A DNA stretch of 64,000 nt from Cristatella mucedo (taxonomy: Eukaryota > Bryozoa > Phylactolaemata > Cristatellidae), in NCBI GenBank assembly GCA_009760855.2, contig WPIO01000052.1, positions 1,049,001-1,113,000 on the forward strand, written 5' to 3'. Made by a program: the position numbers and the translations under genes. Under the pieces are notes generated by a model. The model did no database searches. It was not told the DNA's origin and was given only the letters and a program-made list of their open reading frames with translations. Positions 63,731 to 64,000 of the stretch are shown here, one piece after another (position 1 is the first letter of the stretch; every line of letters begins with the position of its first letter).

Positions 63731-64000
63731 GGGAGGGAGAAAGAGGGGAAGAAGGAAATAAAGAAAGTAAGAGAGAGAGAGAGAGAGAGAGGGAGGGAGA
63801 AAACTGACCATGATACTAGAATTCTACCAGGCATAAGCACTATCGAGACGCTACTTCCGAAGCTGGGCAGACGGGAAAAGCCGCCCCGAAGGCCGGAACC
63901 GGAATGGTCGGAATTGCCCGACGTTGGATCGAATGCCGTTAGTCGTGCCCCCCCCCCAGACAAACACAGAGGCGTCCAGATACTGGAAAAGGACATCCCC
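62659..64000. other. Simple repeats; no gene recognised
   Basis: (CT)n with CTAGAT variants at 62799-62975, TATC and (AC)n at 62976-63025, (GA)n at 63650-63729 and 63771-63790. A minus frame at 63094-63381 and the end sequence at 63810-64000 show nothing I recognise. Confidence 0.5.

Overview
This is a piece of a metazoan nuclear genome, not a prokaryote or virus. The evidence is introns with GT..AG borders and matching phases, an animal-specific Dispatched gene, L2/CR1-type LINEs, tRNA-derived SINEs, a Ty3/Gypsy relic, Tc1/mariner and hAT transposons, and very long dinucleotide arrays. An invertebrate bilaterian is the best guess; I cannot name the species. Coding exons are GC-rich, while the spacers are mixed and repeat-dense.

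Three genes can be supported. (1) On the + strand at 8.83-25.69 kb, ten exons with consistent splice phases encode a repeat-rich protein that looks like a ciliary/axonemal microtubule-associated protein (SAXO/TEX45/PPP1R32 type, tentative). It starts in a CpG-rich, GA-tract-rich promoter region. One exon appears to end inside an exonised LINE fragment. (2) On the - strand at 48.02-30.99 kb, a Dispatched orthologue (RND/SSD family, release of lipidated Hedgehog) can be built from three exons joined at phases 0 and 1, giving about 1261 residues. Its first intron of about 12.65 kb holds much of the transposon material. Genes 1 and 2 are convergent. (3) On the - strand near 62.6 kb, an exon encodes an IRS/DOK/FRS2-type PTB domain, and a phase-compatible candidate downstream exon lies at 56.1 kb.

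Most of the rest is mobile DNA. From 0 to 2.2 kb is a decayed Ty3/Gypsy pol with a SINE inside it. From 4.4 to 7.6 kb lie LINE copies. Two non-LTR families dominate. Family A has a (ATT)n-type tail and a 3' end reading 'agcgccctcagagaactcaa' on the opposite strand. Family B has a (ACATT)n tail. They are inserted into each other several times, most strikingly at 40.3-47.0 kb. That locus also holds a 182-bp element with the terminal sequences of the horizontally transferred hAT family SPIN ('Space Invaders') and an 8-bp target duplication that can be checked against the empty site. An inverted pair of Tc1/mariner transposase relics lies at 50.8-51.8 kb.

The 48.6-62 kb part is mainly old LINE and SINE relics, simple repeats and sequence in which I see no gene. 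LINE, SINE and SPIN assignments rest on motif recognition and comparison of copies within the window. Exon models rest on splice signals, phase and protein similarity, without transcript data.
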